Below are positions 52,017-60,713 of a stretch of 64,000 nucleotides of DNA, one piece after another. The stretch is from NCBI GenBank assembly GCA_964407495.1, contig CAYOVP010000003.1, forward strand, positions 7,421-71,420. Reading direction: 5' to 3'. The notes beneath the pieces were generated by a model. That model saw only the letters and a list, made by a program, of their open reading frames with translations. It searched no databases and was not told where the DNA came from. The translations under genes and the position numbers were made by a program. The DNA comes from JAJRZX01 sp964407495. GTDB taxonomy: Bacteria > Desulfobacterota > GWC2-55-46 > JADFVP01. Position 1 is the stretch's first letter; every line of letters begins with the position of its first letter.

Positions 52017-52273
52017 TCTGTCTTCCGTTGCAGGGCATTGTGCCTTCTCTGGGCCCCTGCGAGTTGTCTTGTTCTTGTATGAATGCCGCGGCGCGGCAAC
52101 CGGTGCTCCAGCGCAGAGCAGTCCTTGGCCGCCCATGTATCGAGGCCGCGGCCTTTCCCTTTACAGTAGCAAGGGCCTTGCCGGAAAGTCTCCATCAACC
52201 GGGCCTTCATTAGCCGAGGTACAGGCCCCCCTCTTGTATTTACCTGTCCATACCTTCTTGGGGGTGCTGGGCC

Positions 52274-52858
52274 TCAGTTGAGTTTCTCGAACTCCACGCG
52301 CCTGTTCTTTGCCCAGGCCTCCTCGTTGTGTCCAGGGTCAACAGGGTCTTCCTCACCGTAACTGATGACAGAGAGCCTCTTGGCAGAGATCCCGAGAGAG
52401 ACGAGGTAGCGCTTTACGCTGAGGGCGCGCTTCTCGCCGAGGGCCATGTTGTACTCGTTGTCGCCCCGCTCGTCGGCATGTCCTTCTATGCGTACGAGAA
52501 CATCGGGGTGGTCCTTGAGCCACTGGGCGTCGGCCTTGAGTATCTCGGCGTCGCTCTCGCGGATGGTGTACCTGTCGAAGTCGAAGTGTACGGGCTTGAT
52601 GCCTGCGGCAAAGGCCGCGGCTGTGGCGGCCTTTCTCTCTTCTTCAGAGACAAAGGCCTCGCGGAACTTCTCGCCTGCCTTTATATCAGACTCCTTCACG
52701 CCCTTCTCTCCCACGCCCTCCTCGGGCACCACTGTCTCGCCCTTCTGGCCCGTTGCTGTGGTGATGTCCTCCTGCACCGTGGTCTTCTTGTTGCCGGCGC
52801 ATGCCGCGAGGGTCAGTGCCAGGAGCAGTAGCGGAAGTATTCTCAGGTACTTCTTCAT
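52274..52858 (-). CDS. pal: Peptidoglycan-associated lipoprotein Pal
   Basis: 194 residues: lipobox LAAC at about residue 20, an acidic linker, and an OmpA-like domain (about 85-190) with the peptidoglycan-binding VRIEGHADERGDNEYNMALGEKRALSVKRYL and ending RRVEF. It anchors the outer membrane to peptidoglycan. It is preceded by AGGAGG. About 330 bp separate it from tolB. Confidence 0.96.
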   Translation of the reverse strand: MKKYLRILPLLLLALTLAACAGNKKTTVQEDITTATGQKGETVVPEEGVGEKGVKESDIKAGEKFREAFVSEEERKAATAAAFAAGIKPVHFDFDRYTIRESDAEILKADAQWLKDHPDVLVRIEGHADERGDNEYNMALGEKRALSVKRYLVSLGISAKRLSVISYGEEDPVDPGHNEEAWAKNRRVEFEKLN

Positions 52859-53193
52859 TTAATGCCTCCTTCTTCGTTATGGATGAAATATCTCAAGACA
52901 TGATCTTTTTATGCTCTGTAAAGCCCGCGGCCATGGCTTCTCCCGCCCCTGGTCTCGTCTCTGGCCGGTCTGAAGGGATCGAGTGCCTGCGGATACAGGG
53001 AAGGGCCCCTTTCTCACGGGAGTAGTAACTGTATATAAGAAGAAAACAAAAAGATACTGTATCGCTACTCACATTTCAAGGGCCAAAGGGGCGAAAAGAG
53101 CAGAAAAAAGAGGCGAAGGCGTTTTCTCAGTCTCTGAACTTCAGGAATAGGAGTCCCTTTTGGGGCGAAGAGGGCAAACAAGAACCAGCCGGT
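52859..53193. other. tolB-pal spacer
   Basis: 335 bp, unusually long for the Tol operon. The last part gives the AGGAGG ribosome binding site of pal. The AT-rich stretch at 53030-53090 may hold a promoter on the minus strand, but no clear -35/-10 pair is visible. No gene is seen. Confidence 0.5.
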
Positions 53194-54525
53194 TCAGTAG
53201 AGAAAGGGTGACCATGATGGAGAACTTATCTCACCTATGCCGAGCGGTATCTTTCTCACACCCGTGCCGTCTGCCTGCATTACGTAGAGGTCGCCGTCCG
53301 AGCCGTCGTATGAACGCGTAAAGGCTATGAACCTTCCGTCAGGAGACCAGGACGGAGACCTGTTATTCCCTTCGTATGTGAGTTGAACCTGTCCGCCGCC
53401 CCGGGCATTCACTACCCAGATATTGAAGGCGCCGCCGTCGGCCCTGGCATAGGCTATCTTCGTTCCGTCAGGAGACCAGACCGGGCTCGCGTTGTAGGTG
53501 CCCCCGTAAGTGAGTCGGCGTATCTTTTTGGTTCGCAAGTCTAACACAAAAATATGCGGATTTCCACTCCTATCTGAGACGAATGCTATCTTTGTACCAT
53601 CCGGGGACCACGTGGGAGATACGTCTATGCCGTAGTTCGTCGTAAGGCGCTCATATCCTCCTCCGCCAAGGTGCAGGAGGTATATGTCCGGCCCTGTACG
53701 GGTACTGAGCGTAAGTGCTATGGACTTTCCGTCTGGCGAGAACCTCCCGCCAATGTTGAGGCCGTGTTTTTTGGAGATGATCTCGTCGTGCCCGGAGAGG
53801 AGGTCGAAGATGTACAGGTAGGGGTACCCCCGCTTGTAGGATGTATATATGACCTTCTTGCCGTCTGGAGACCACTTTGGCGAGAGGTTTATGGAGCCGT
53901 TGGACGTAATCTGCACCCTGTGGCCGCCGTCGTAGTCGGAGAGAAATATCTCTTTCTTGCCCCGTACCCTTGCAACAAAGAGCATCTTTGTGGTGAATAC
54001 GCCCTTTCGCCCTGTCACCTCCTCGTATATGCGTTCGGAGACGAAGTGCGCGAGGCGCTCTGGCCGGCTCGGGCTCCCGATGAACCTCTTGCTCATGATG
54101 TTGGTATGCCGTACGGTGTCGAACAGCCGTACCTCCACAACGAGGCGTTCTCCTTCCAGTCTGAACCTTCCCTCCACCAGGGCATCGGCCCCGATCATGC
54201 GCCAGTCCCTGAACTTTATGCCCTCTGCGTCAAAGGCCGCTTTCTCGGGGTCTTCAAGAAAGGCCTCGTTGTCCAGTACGCGGAAGACACCAGAAAAGTC
54301 GAGGTCTCGCTTTATGGTTCTGAGCATGGCGCCGGATATGCCATGGATGTGTGTCCTCTCGGCCTCGGAGTAGGGGTCTGGCCCCAGGTACCGGAACTCC
54401 TGCACTGCAAGAGGGAGCCTCTTTATGGACGGTGCCGCGAGGTCGATGTAGACCTTTGCAGGAGCAGAGCCTGCCCCAAGGAAGAGGCCGAGTATAACCA
54501 GAACGAGAGTCAGTGTCTTTTTCAT
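53194..54525 (-). CDS. tolB: Tol-Pal periplasmic protein TolB
   Basis: 443 residues with a signal peptide, an N-terminal alpha/beta domain (about 25-165) and a six-bladed propeller seen as repeats of NLSPKWSPDGKKVIYTS, GGRFSPDGKSIALTLS, DVSPTWSPDGTKIAFVS, NASPVWSPDGTKIAYA and NRSPSWSPDGRFIAF. It links Pal with TolA in the periplasm. It follows tolA by 14 bp. Confidence 0.97.
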   Translation of the reverse strand: MKKTLTLVLVILGLFLGAGSAPAKVYIDLAAPSIKRLPLAVQEFRYLGPDPYSEAERTHIHGISGAMLRTIKRDLDFSGVFRVLDNEAFLEDPEKAAFDAEGIKFRDWRMIGADALVEGRFRLEGERLVVEVRLFDTVRHTNIMSKRFIGSPSRPERLAHFVSERIYEEVTGRKGVFTTKMLFVARVRGKKEIFLSDYDGGHRVQITSNGSINLSPKWSPDGKKVIYTSYKRGYPYLYIFDLLSGHDEIISKKHGLNIGGRFSPDGKSIALTLSTRTGPDIYLLHLGGGGYERLTTNYGIDVSPTWSPDGTKIAFVSDRSGNPHIFVLDLRTKKIRRLTYGGTYNASPVWSPDGTKIAYARADGGAFNIWVVNARGGGQVQLTYEGNNRSPSWSPDGRFIAFTRSYDGSDGDLYVMQADGTGVRKIPLGIGEISSPSWSPFLY

Positions 54526-54539
54526 AATCCTACCTTGTC

Positions 54540-55370
54540 TCAGTCGCAGGTGGGGCAGAACCTGAGGCCCGTCTCCAGCGTGTCTTCAGTAAAGTCTTCG
54601 GGTAGCGGCGGAAAGGGTGAGGCCTTTCTCACTGCCTTGAGGAGCGATTCGTCGAACTGTCTGTTCCCAGAGCCCTTCTCCACCCAACTCTTCAGGAGCG
54701 TTCCGTCACGGCCTATGCGTATGGATACTATTACCGAGATCTTCTCGTTGTCAAAATTCTCGGGGTATATCCAGTTGGCCTGGACGCGGTCTCTTATGAG
54801 TGCGAAGTAGGCCTTGTGCTTGAGTTCGAGGCTCTCTGTCCTGAGCCCGCCTGTGGGCGTGAGCAAAGGAGTGGCCCGCCGTTTCGCCACTGTCCTGGCC
54901 GGCGGGGGTGCGTCCAGGGTCTTCTTTATACTCTCGAGCCTCTTCATGAGGGCCTCGGCCTCCTGGCGCTTGCGTATCGCCTCTATCCTTGCGGCTAAGG
55001 CCTTTTGTTCTTCCTCGGACTGGACCTTCCTGCGTATGGCGCTGAGGGCCTCGGAGATCTCCTTTTCCACGTGTTTTTTCGGCCTTGGGGCTGCCTTTTT
55101 CTTTTTCAGGACAAGGGTCTTCTTCGCAGTCTTCTTGGTGGCCCTTCTTTTTTTCCTCGTCGTTATGGACTGTCTCGATTTTTTTCGTCCCTGTTTTTTC
55201 CGTTCCCTTGGTGGTTCCACCAGGCTCACGGTATAGACGGGTGTAAAGAAGACCTTCCTTTTACCCCTCATGTATATGCCCAGCACTATTATGACCAGAA
55301 GGTGGGCTACCATGGAGATGTAAAGGAATTTCTTGAAGACCCTTGGGGTATGGCCGAAGGATTTAACCAT
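54540..55370 (-). CDS. tolA: TolA/TonB-family periplasmic protein
   Basis: 276 residues: one transmembrane helix (about 16-34), a very Lys-rich segment (KKQGRKKSRQSITTRKKRR, then a coiled coil to about 155), and a C-terminal TonB/TolA-like domain (about 185-276, ALIRDRVQANWIYPENF and FDESLLKAVRKASPFPPLPEDF). In this position it is TolA, reaching from the inner-membrane TolQR to TolB/Pal. It is shorter than E. coli TolA (421). Confidence 0.92.
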   Translation of the reverse strand: MVKSFGHTPRVFKKFLYISMVAHLLVIIVLGIYMRGKRKVFFTPVYTVSLVEPPRERKKQGRKKSRQSITTRKKRRATKKTAKKTLVLKKKKAAPRPKKHVEKEISEALSAIRRKVQSEEEQKALAARIEAIRKRQEAEALMKRLESIKKTLDAPPPARTVAKRRATPLLTPTGGLRTESLELKHKAYFALIRDRVQANWIYPENFDNEKISVIVSIRIGRDGTLLKSWVEKGSGNRQFDESLLKAVRKASPFPPLPEDFTEDTLETGLRFCPTCD

Positions 55371-55456
55371 AAGTTATTCAAGAGACCTGGGACGGGGCGG
55401 AAGAGGCAAGAGAGGATGAATCCGGGCCGGCGTGCCTCGGGCGCGACCCCTGGCCG

Positions 55457-55876
55457 TCAGCCCTTTCCGGGCCTTGACTCGGTTATCATGCCAATCTTGG
55501 TGATCCCGGCCTGTCGTATCTCGGAGATGACCTTAACCACGTACCCATAGGGCACCTTTCTGTCGGCCTTGAGGAGCACCATGCTCCCGGGTTTCATCTT
55601 GTTTATGGCCCGGAGTTTCTTGGCGAGCCTTGCGGTGCTCATGCGTGTCTCGCCGAGGTAGGTGCGCTGGCGGCGGTCGATGGTCACCACTAGGGGCTCT
55701 GCCTTCGTGCTAACGGCCCTGGCCGTTACCTTCGGAAGGTTCACGTCTATTCCCGACTGCATCATGGGCGCTGTGACCATGAAGATGATGAGGAGGACGA
55801 GCATGACGTCCACGAAGGGCGTTACGTTTATCTGCGACATGAGTTCCTTGTCGCGCCGCGGGGTCATCATCGCCAT
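55457..55876 (-). CDS. tolR: Tol-Pal system protein TolR
   Basis: 139 residues of the ExbD/TolR family: one transmembrane helix (about 19-40) with the proton-channel Asp in INVTPFVDVMLVLLIIFMV, then a periplasmic domain. It couples the proton-motive force to TolA. It lies 31 bp after tolQ. Confidence 0.96.
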   Translation of the reverse strand: MAMMTPRRDKELMSQINVTPFVDVMLVLLIIFMVTAPMMQSGIDVNLPKVTARAVSTKAEPLVVTIDRRQRTYLGETRMSTARLAKKLRAINKMKPGSMVLLKADRKVPYGYVVKVISEIRQAGITKIGMITESRPGKG

Positions 55877-55907
55877 CTGTGCCTCTCGTCCATTCTTGTC
55901 CTCGGGC

Positions 55908-56603
55908 TCATCGCGAGAGTTGTTTTTCCACTATGTTCAGGAGATCTGCCGAGAAGTTCTCCATCTCCGTTGCCACGCGGTTTATCCTCGATGTGATGTG
56001 GTTGTACCCCACCACGGCGGGTATTGCCACCACGAGGCCCATGGCCGTTGCCACGAGGGCCTCGGAAATCCCCGGGGCCACTACGGCAAGGTTGGCGGCT
56101 CCTCTTGCGCCAATGTCCTGGAAGGAACTCATTATGCCCCAGACCGTGCCGAAGAGACCTATGAAGGGGGCGGTGTTGCCGGCTGTTGCAAGAAAACTCA
56201 CGGCATACTCCATCTTGCTGTGCTGGATTGCGCTGGTCTTTCGGAGTATGCGCTCAATGCGCTCCATCTTATCGGCTCCTGGCTCGGCCTTGGACTCGGC
56301 CCTGGACTTCATTATAATTGCCAGTTCGTTGTATGCCGCCGAAAAGAGCGGCGAGAGGGGTGTGTTCTTGTAGGTGCCGAGGATGGAGGCTATGTGCGAG
56401 AACTGTCGTTTTTCCCAGAAGACCTCGTAGAAACGAGAAGTCTCTTTCTCTATCTTCTTGAGCGCCATGGCCTTGTAGATGATTATGGCCCAGGAAAAGA
56501 CAGAGAAGATGAGGAGTATGAGGAGGACGAGTTTTACTATTGGCCCGGCGTGGGCCACCATGGACCATATGCCGAGGTGAGAGCCTAATGCGGTTGGGTT
56601 CAA
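55908..56603 (-). CDS. tolQ: Tol-Pal system protein TolQ
   Basis: 231 residues of the ExbB/TolQ family with three transmembrane helices (about 17-38, 133-160, 170-200); conserved GLFGTVWGIMSSFQDIG and AMGLVVAIPAVVGYN. It forms the proton channel with TolR. It is the first gene of tolQ-tolR-tolA-tolB-pal-cpoB, the standard order. Confidence 0.96.
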   Translation of the reverse strand: MNPTALGSHLGIWSMVAHAGPIVKLVLLILLIFSVFSWAIIIYKAMALKKIEKETSRFYEVFWEKRQFSHIASILGTYKNTPLSPLFSAAYNELAIIMKSRAESKAEPGADKMERIERILRKTSAIQHSKMEYAVSFLATAGNTAPFIGLFGTVWGIMSSFQDIGARGAANLAVVAPGISEALVATAMGLVVAIPAVVGYNHITSRINRVATEMENFSADLLNIVEKQLSR

Positions 56604-56741
56604 TGTTTTGTTCTCCTATGGTGCTTTGGGCGTTGCTTCTTATGCAGGGTTCTTCGGGCTCTTGAAGTGCCGATGATATATCCTCTGAAATTAACACGCT
56701 TTGCCCGTACAAGTCAACCGCCTTTGGAGGCAAAAGATTTT

Positions 56742-56771
56742 TGATTTCCAGGAGTCCTCTCTGGTATAACG
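56742..56771 (+). promoter_or_regulatory. Putative promoter of crcB
   Basis: TTGATT at 56742-56747, an 18-bp spacer and TATAAC at 56766-56771. The leader to the crcB ATG is about 50 nt, too short for a fluoride riboswitch, and I found none. Confidence 0.5.
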
Positions 56772-56821
56772 AAGGGGCAACCGAGGGAACCAATTAATTG
56801 CAAACAAGCAAAGGAGCGCCC

Positions 56822-57193
56822 ATGGAGTTACTCTGGCTCTGCCTTGCCGGGGCTGGCGGCACACTTTCAAGGTACCTGCTCTCTGGTTTTGTACAGAGGG
56901 TATCTGGCGGTGAGTTTCCCTGGGGCACCTATGCGGTGAATATACTCGGTGCCTTTCTCTTCGGTCTTGTCTGGAGTCTCTCGGAGGACCGTTTTCTCAT
57001 CGGCGGGCATACGCGTCTCATAGTCCTCGGTGGTTTCATGGGCGCCTTTACTACCTTCTCAACCTTCATGTTCGAGACAGGCCAGTTCATTCGCGACGGC
57101 CAGTGGGCCATGGCAGTGGGCAACCTTGCCCTTCAGAACGTCTCGGGCGTAATAGTCCTCTTCCTTGGACTCGCGGCAGGAAGGCTGCTGTAG
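56822..57193 (+). CDS. crcB: Fluoride ion channel CrcB/Fluc
   Basis: 123 residues with four transmembrane helices. Signature: GGTLSRYLL, WGTYAVNILGAFLFG, and GFMGAFTTFSTFMFE with the fluoride-binding Phe box. It exports fluoride passively as a dual-topology dimer. AAAGGAG precedes ATG 56822. DUF190 follows after a dispersed repeat; crcB-DUF190 pairs are common. Confidence 0.95.
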   Translation: MELLWLCLAGAGGTLSRYLLSGFVQRVSGGEFPWGTYAVNILGAFLFGLVWSLSEDRFLIGGHTRLIVLGGFMGAFTTFSTFMFETGQFIRDGQWAMAVGNLALQNVSGVIVLFLGLAAGRLL

Positions 57194-57281
57194 GGTGCCT
57201 ATTGGTTTCTCTTTTTTAAGTAGCGCTCTTTCATGGAGACGCGTTGCGGGTTCAATAGGTGCACGCTGGCCTGAGCAGAAA

Positions 57282-57325
57282 CTGGTTTTCTTTGTCTTAC
57301 TTTCTTTTTTCCAAAAGAAAGTAAG
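57282..57325 (+). repeat. Dispersed hairpin element, copy 8
   Basis: Linker ggttttctttgt and a perfect 13-bp hairpin B (cttactttctttt/aaaagaaagtaag, loop ttcc) at 57296-57325, between crcB and the DUF190 gene. Hairpins A and C are not clear. Confidence 0.87.
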
Positions 57326-57372
57326 GTTGATTTGTTGTCTTTTTCGTCTTTTTCCTGTAGAGGAGGTCTTGC

Positions 57373-57723
57373 ATGGAGATGCCCTGTGATGTAGACATGT
57401 TGCGGGTCTTTGTGGGCGAGAGGCAGAAGTTCAGGGGGAGGCCCGTGTACGAGGCCATAGTGGAGGCCGCCCGTGAGCGGGGGCTAATGGGGGCCACGGT
57501 GATAAAGGGGTTCATGGGTTATGGTTCGCACTGCAAACTTCACACTGCCAAGGTATTCATGCTCAGCGAGGACTTGCCCATGGTGGTGGAGATTGTGGAC
57601 AGCGAGGAGCGCATCAGGGACTTTCTTCCTGTCATAAAGGAGATGAACCACAAGGGGCTAATAACTCTGGAGAAGATACAGATAGTTGCCTACAACTGTC
57701 CTGTTGAGGGGGACGAGGGGTGA
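57373..57723 (+). CDS. DUF190 family protein (PII-like fold)
   Basis: 116 residues: LRVFVGERQKFRGRPVYEAIVEAARERGLMGATVIKGFMGYG is the DUF190 signature, and the domain has a PII-like ferredoxin fold. The family is usually beside crcB and may bind nucleotides to regulate fluoride export. GAGGAGG precedes the ATG. Its stop is 4 bp from the convergent TIM-barrel gene. Confidence 0.93.
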   Translation: MEMPCDVDMLRVFVGERQKFRGRPVYEAIVEAARERGLMGATVIKGFMGYGSHCKLHTAKVFMLSEDLPMVVEIVDSEERIRDFLPVIKEMNHKGLITLEKIQIVAYNCPVEGDEG

Positions 57724-57727
57724 AGGG

Positions 57728-58528
57728 TCAACTCTGGGCCGCACCTCTGGCGATGAACCTTCTTGCAGCCTCTATGGCCCTGGGAAATGCCTCCTCGCTG
57801 TGGGGCTCTATGGTATAGACGGGCCGGACGTCGTATTTTTGGAGCAGGCCAAAGTATCGGACAAAGTCTATGGAGCCCTCTCCGAGGGGCAGGTGTTCGT
57901 CCACCTCTGCGTTGTTGTCATGGAGGTGGAGTTCTGCTATATAGGGCCCAAGGGTCCTGAACCACTCCTCGAAGTCCACCTCTGAGAAGACGTTGAGGTG
58001 GCCAGAGTCGATACAGAGCCTGAAGGCCGGCGAGTCTATCTCTTCGACGAGCCTCTTTAGGGGGCCGGGTTCCCTCTCGAGGATATTCTCGGCGGCAATT
58101 GTCATACCCGCATCCTCGGCGCGTCTTACGAACTGGGGCCAGGTCTTCATGGAGAGTTCCAGCCAGCGCGCCACGTCCCCGCCGTAGGTGCGGCGGCTGT
58201 AGCCTGCGTGGAGGACGATATTCACTGCACCCAGGGCCTCGGCGGCCTCGAAGGCAGAGTGGTATCGCGATACAGTGAGTCGGCGTCTCTCTTCGTCAGG
58301 GCTTGCCGGGTTGAGGCCCAGGTAGGGGCCGTGCTGGGTTATGCGCAGGCCTCTGGCGCCAAACTCGGCGCCAGCGCGTCGGAGAAAGTCCCTGTCCGCC
58401 ACCACCAGGTCTTCGCCGTCTATGTAGACCTCTGGGTCTATGCCAAGGCCGAGGACCTCGTCGTACCTTGCCGAGAGCAGGGGGTAGGGCAGGTGTACCT
58501 GTATCTTTTCGCCTTCATTGTCATTCAT
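57728..58528 (-). CDS. Sugar phosphate isomerase/epimerase family TIM barrel
   Basis: 266 residues of the AP-endonuclease-2 family: NIVLHAGYSRRTYGGDV, IAAENILEREPGPL, LCIDSGHLNVFSEVDFEEW, ELHLHDNNAEVDEHLPLGEGSIDF and YTIEPHSEEA, with Glu, Asp, His and Glu as metal ligands. It could be a sugar epimerase or an endonuclease IV relative; the substrate is unknown. ATG 58528 was chosen for its AAGGGA; 58588 would add 20 residues. Confidence 0.85.
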   Translation of the reverse strand: MNDNEGEKIQVHLPYPLLSARYDEVLGLGIDPEVYIDGEDLVVADRDFLRRAGAEFGARGLRITQHGPYLGLNPASPDEERRRLTVSRYHSAFEAAEALGAVNIVLHAGYSRRTYGGDVARWLELSMKTWPQFVRRAEDAGMTIAAENILEREPGPLKRLVEEIDSPAFRLCIDSGHLNVFSEVDFEEWFRTLGPYIAELHLHDNNAEVDEHLPLGEGSIDFVRYFGLLQKYDVRPVYTIEPHSEEAFPRAIEAARRFIARGAAQS

Positions 58529-58674
58529 CTGCAAGTCCCTTTTATTAGGAATAATTCTCATTAAACACCGAAGAGGCGCCGCGGGCAAGGGAAAAGTTGG
58601 AAAATCCCTGTTTCAGCCCAACTACGACCATGCCTCCCTCTGGGGCTGGCAAGCCCTTGAAAGGTAAAAAGAAC

Positions 58675-58703
58675 TTGACTTTCTGGAGTGTATACTGTAT
58701 ACA
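58675..58703 (+). promoter_or_regulatory. Promoter with perfect palindromic operator upstream of the GntR gene
   Basis: TTGACT at 58675-58680, a 17-bp spacer and TATACA at 58698-58703. The perfect palindrome TGTATAC-T-GTATACA (58689-58703) covers the -10. GTATAC-centred palindromes are typical operators of FCD-type GntR regulators, so autorepression by the downstream product is likely. Confidence 0.75.
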
Positions 58704-58844
58704 TTATATATTAGCATACCGTACTGTTCCTTAAACTCACGTCACTTCGAGTGTCTCCGCCAGCAGTGTGAGGTTTTTGCAGACAAGGGCGTATAGACGA
58801 CAAATCAGACCCCTTCGCCTTGCCCCGGCGGCTTCAGCAATCCA

Positions 58845-59537
58845 ATGGAAAAGATTAGAGTACTCGACTATCCTGTTGAAAAACCCCTTACCTTGAGGGA
58901 GAGGATAGTAGACTTCATAAAGGACGCCGTAATAAGCGGCAGGCTCAAGCCCGGAGAGCGGGTGCCTGAGCAGGAAATCGCCGAGAACTTCGGCATCAGC
59001 CGTACCCCCATACGCGAGGCCTTCCGCCAGCTCGAGTCCGAGGGGTTCATCTCTCTCATCCCCAGAAAGGGTGCGGTAATAAGCCCGATCACGGACAAGG
59101 ATGTACGCGAGTTCTACGCCATCAAGAGCCTTCTCGAGGGACATGCCGCAAGAACGGCCTGCGAGGCCCTCTCATCGCGCGATATAAGACGCCTCGAGAA
59201 CCTCAACGAGGCCATGGAAAAGTGCGCCGAAAAAGACGATGTCAAGGGATTCTTCAGGCTCGACAATGCCTTTCATGATACCTTTCTTCATGCTTGCGGC
59301 AACGACAAACTCTGCGCCCTGGTGCACAGCCTGGTGCAACAGTTCGAGCGTTTCAGGATCACGGCCCTGAGCCTTCCGGGAAGGATGAAGGACTCGGTTG
59401 CACAGCACAGGGAGATAATCGAGGCCTTCAGGAAGTCCGACTCAGACCTAGTGGAGCGGCTCGTGCGGGCCAACGCAGAGAAGGGACGAGACGTCCTCGT
59501 AGACGAGATACTCCGTGACAGGCCCCCTGTCTCATGA
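58845..59537 (+). CDS. GntR-family transcriptional regulator, FCD subfamily
   Basis: 230 residues: winged helix (about 15-80, LKPGERVPEQEIAENFGISRTPIREAFRQLESEGFI) and FCD ligand domain (about 85-220) with metal-site Asp and His in RLDNAFHDTFL and His in AQHREII. The last usual His (AxxAHI) reads VRANAEKG here, so a metal ligand is replaced by Asn. The effector is unknown. No ribosome binding site is obvious before ATG 58845. The palindrome at 58689-58703 is its likely operator. Confidence 0.9.
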   Translation: MEKIRVLDYPVEKPLTLRERIVDFIKDAVISGRLKPGERVPEQEIAENFGISRTPIREAFRQLESEGFISLIPRKGAVISPITDKDVREFYAIKSLLEGHAARTACEALSSRDIRRLENLNEAMEKCAEKDDVKGFFRLDNAFHDTFLHACGNDKLCALVHSLVQQFERFRITALSLPGRMKDSVAQHREIIEAFRKSDSDLVERLVRANAEKGRDVLVDEILRDRPPVS

Positions 59538-59594
59538 CCGACCCCTGCGCCCTGCGCTGTCCTTGTACCCATATGGGCCCAGGTATCCCCGTCC

Positions 59595-60713
59595 ATGACC
59601 CCCTTGATGAATATTGAAGACCTTAATGATAAAGCCGGCCTGACGGAGAACATGCCGCTCAGCGGCGAGGGCCTGGCGCAAGAAGGGCGCCCCTTGGACG
59701 GAGCCAGGTACAGGGCTGAAAGAGGTAAGAGTGTAGAGGTGCGCCTTACGAGCCTCGCGGAGGGCCAGAGGGTGGATGCCTTCGTCGCCCTCGCCGTCCC
59801 GACTCTTACGAGGAGCGCGGCAAAAAAGGCCATAGCCGAGGGCAGAGTCCTCGTAAACGGCCAGAGGGTCAAGCCCTCGCAGAGGCTCCGAAGGGGCGAC
59901 GAACTGAAAGTAGCCCTTCTGCCAAGGGAACCCGCAGGCCTCCGGGCCGAGCCCATACCCCTCGAGATACTCTATGAAGATGACGATATAATCGTCATAA
60001 ACAAGCCCCCCGGGCTTACCGTACACCCAGGCGCCGGACGAAGCGGCGGTACGCTCGTGAACGCGCTACTCCACTATACCGGCACTCTCTCCACCTATGG
60101 AGGGGACGACCGTCCCGGCATCGTCCACCGCCTCGACAAGGACACCTCTGGTGTAATGGTCGTTGCCAGAAACAACAGTAGCCATGCCGCACTCGCCGCA
60201 CAGTTCAGCGCACACACCACAGAGCGGGTATACGTGGCCCTTGTGCGCGGGCCAATGAGGGAAGACGAGGGAGTGATACGAAAACCCCTTGGACGAAGCC
60301 CCTCGGACAGGAAGAAGATATCCACGAGGGCGAGGAAGAAAAGAAGGGCCCTTACACGCTACAGGGTCCTTAGACGATATGGAGCTGTCACGCTCCTTGA
60401 ACTCATGCCGGAGACGGGCCGGACGCACCAGATCCGGGTTCATCTCGCATCCATCGGAAGGCCCGTGGTGGGAGACGAACTCTATGGCTGGAAGGGCGCA
60501 AGGGATACTCCTCCAAACCTACCTGCGCGTGCAAGGACGCTCCTTGGCCAGGCAAGACGCCAGTGCCTCCATGCCAGATATCTTGGCTTCAGACACCCAT
60601 CTACCGGCGAGTTCATGGAGTTCAGTGTACCCCCGCCCACCGACATGAGCGAGATAATAGATGCCCTCGAGGAAGTCTGCAAAAAAGAAGAAACCCTCCT
60701 CAACACTCCTTGA
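59595..60713 (+). CDS. rluD: Ribosomal large subunit pseudouridine synthase, RluD type
   Basis: 372 residues: an extra N-terminal stretch (1-45), S4 domain (about 50-115, LTRSAAKKAIAEGRVLVNGQRVKPSQRL) and the catalytic domain with HRLDKDTSGVMVVA, holding the catalytic Asp. It modifies U1911/1915/1917-type positions of 23S rRNA. Ends with a divergent tail. It overlaps pgeF by about 50 nt. Confidence 0.92.
   Translation: MTPLMNIEDLNDKAGLTENMPLSGEGLAQEGRPLDGARYRAERGKSVEVRLTSLAEGQRVDAFVALAVPTLTRSAAKKAIAEGRVLVNGQRVKPSQRLRRGDELKVALLPREPAGLRAEPIPLEILYEDDDIIVINKPPGLTVHPGAGRSGGTLVNALLHYTGTLSTYGGDDRPGIVHRLDKDTSGVMVVARNNSSHAALAAQFSAHTTERVYVALVRGPMREDEGVIRKPLGRSPSDRKKISTRARKKRRALTRYRVLRRYGAVTLLELMPETGRTHQIRVHLASIGRPVVGDELYGWKGARDTPPNLPARARTLLGQARRQCLHARYLGFRHPSTGEFMEFSVPPPTDMSEIIDALEEVCKKEETLLNTP

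Noticed and set aside
56600..56821. Fluoride riboswitch before crcB
   Set aside because: The conserved crcB-motif blocks were looked for and not found; the leader from the likely promoter is too short.
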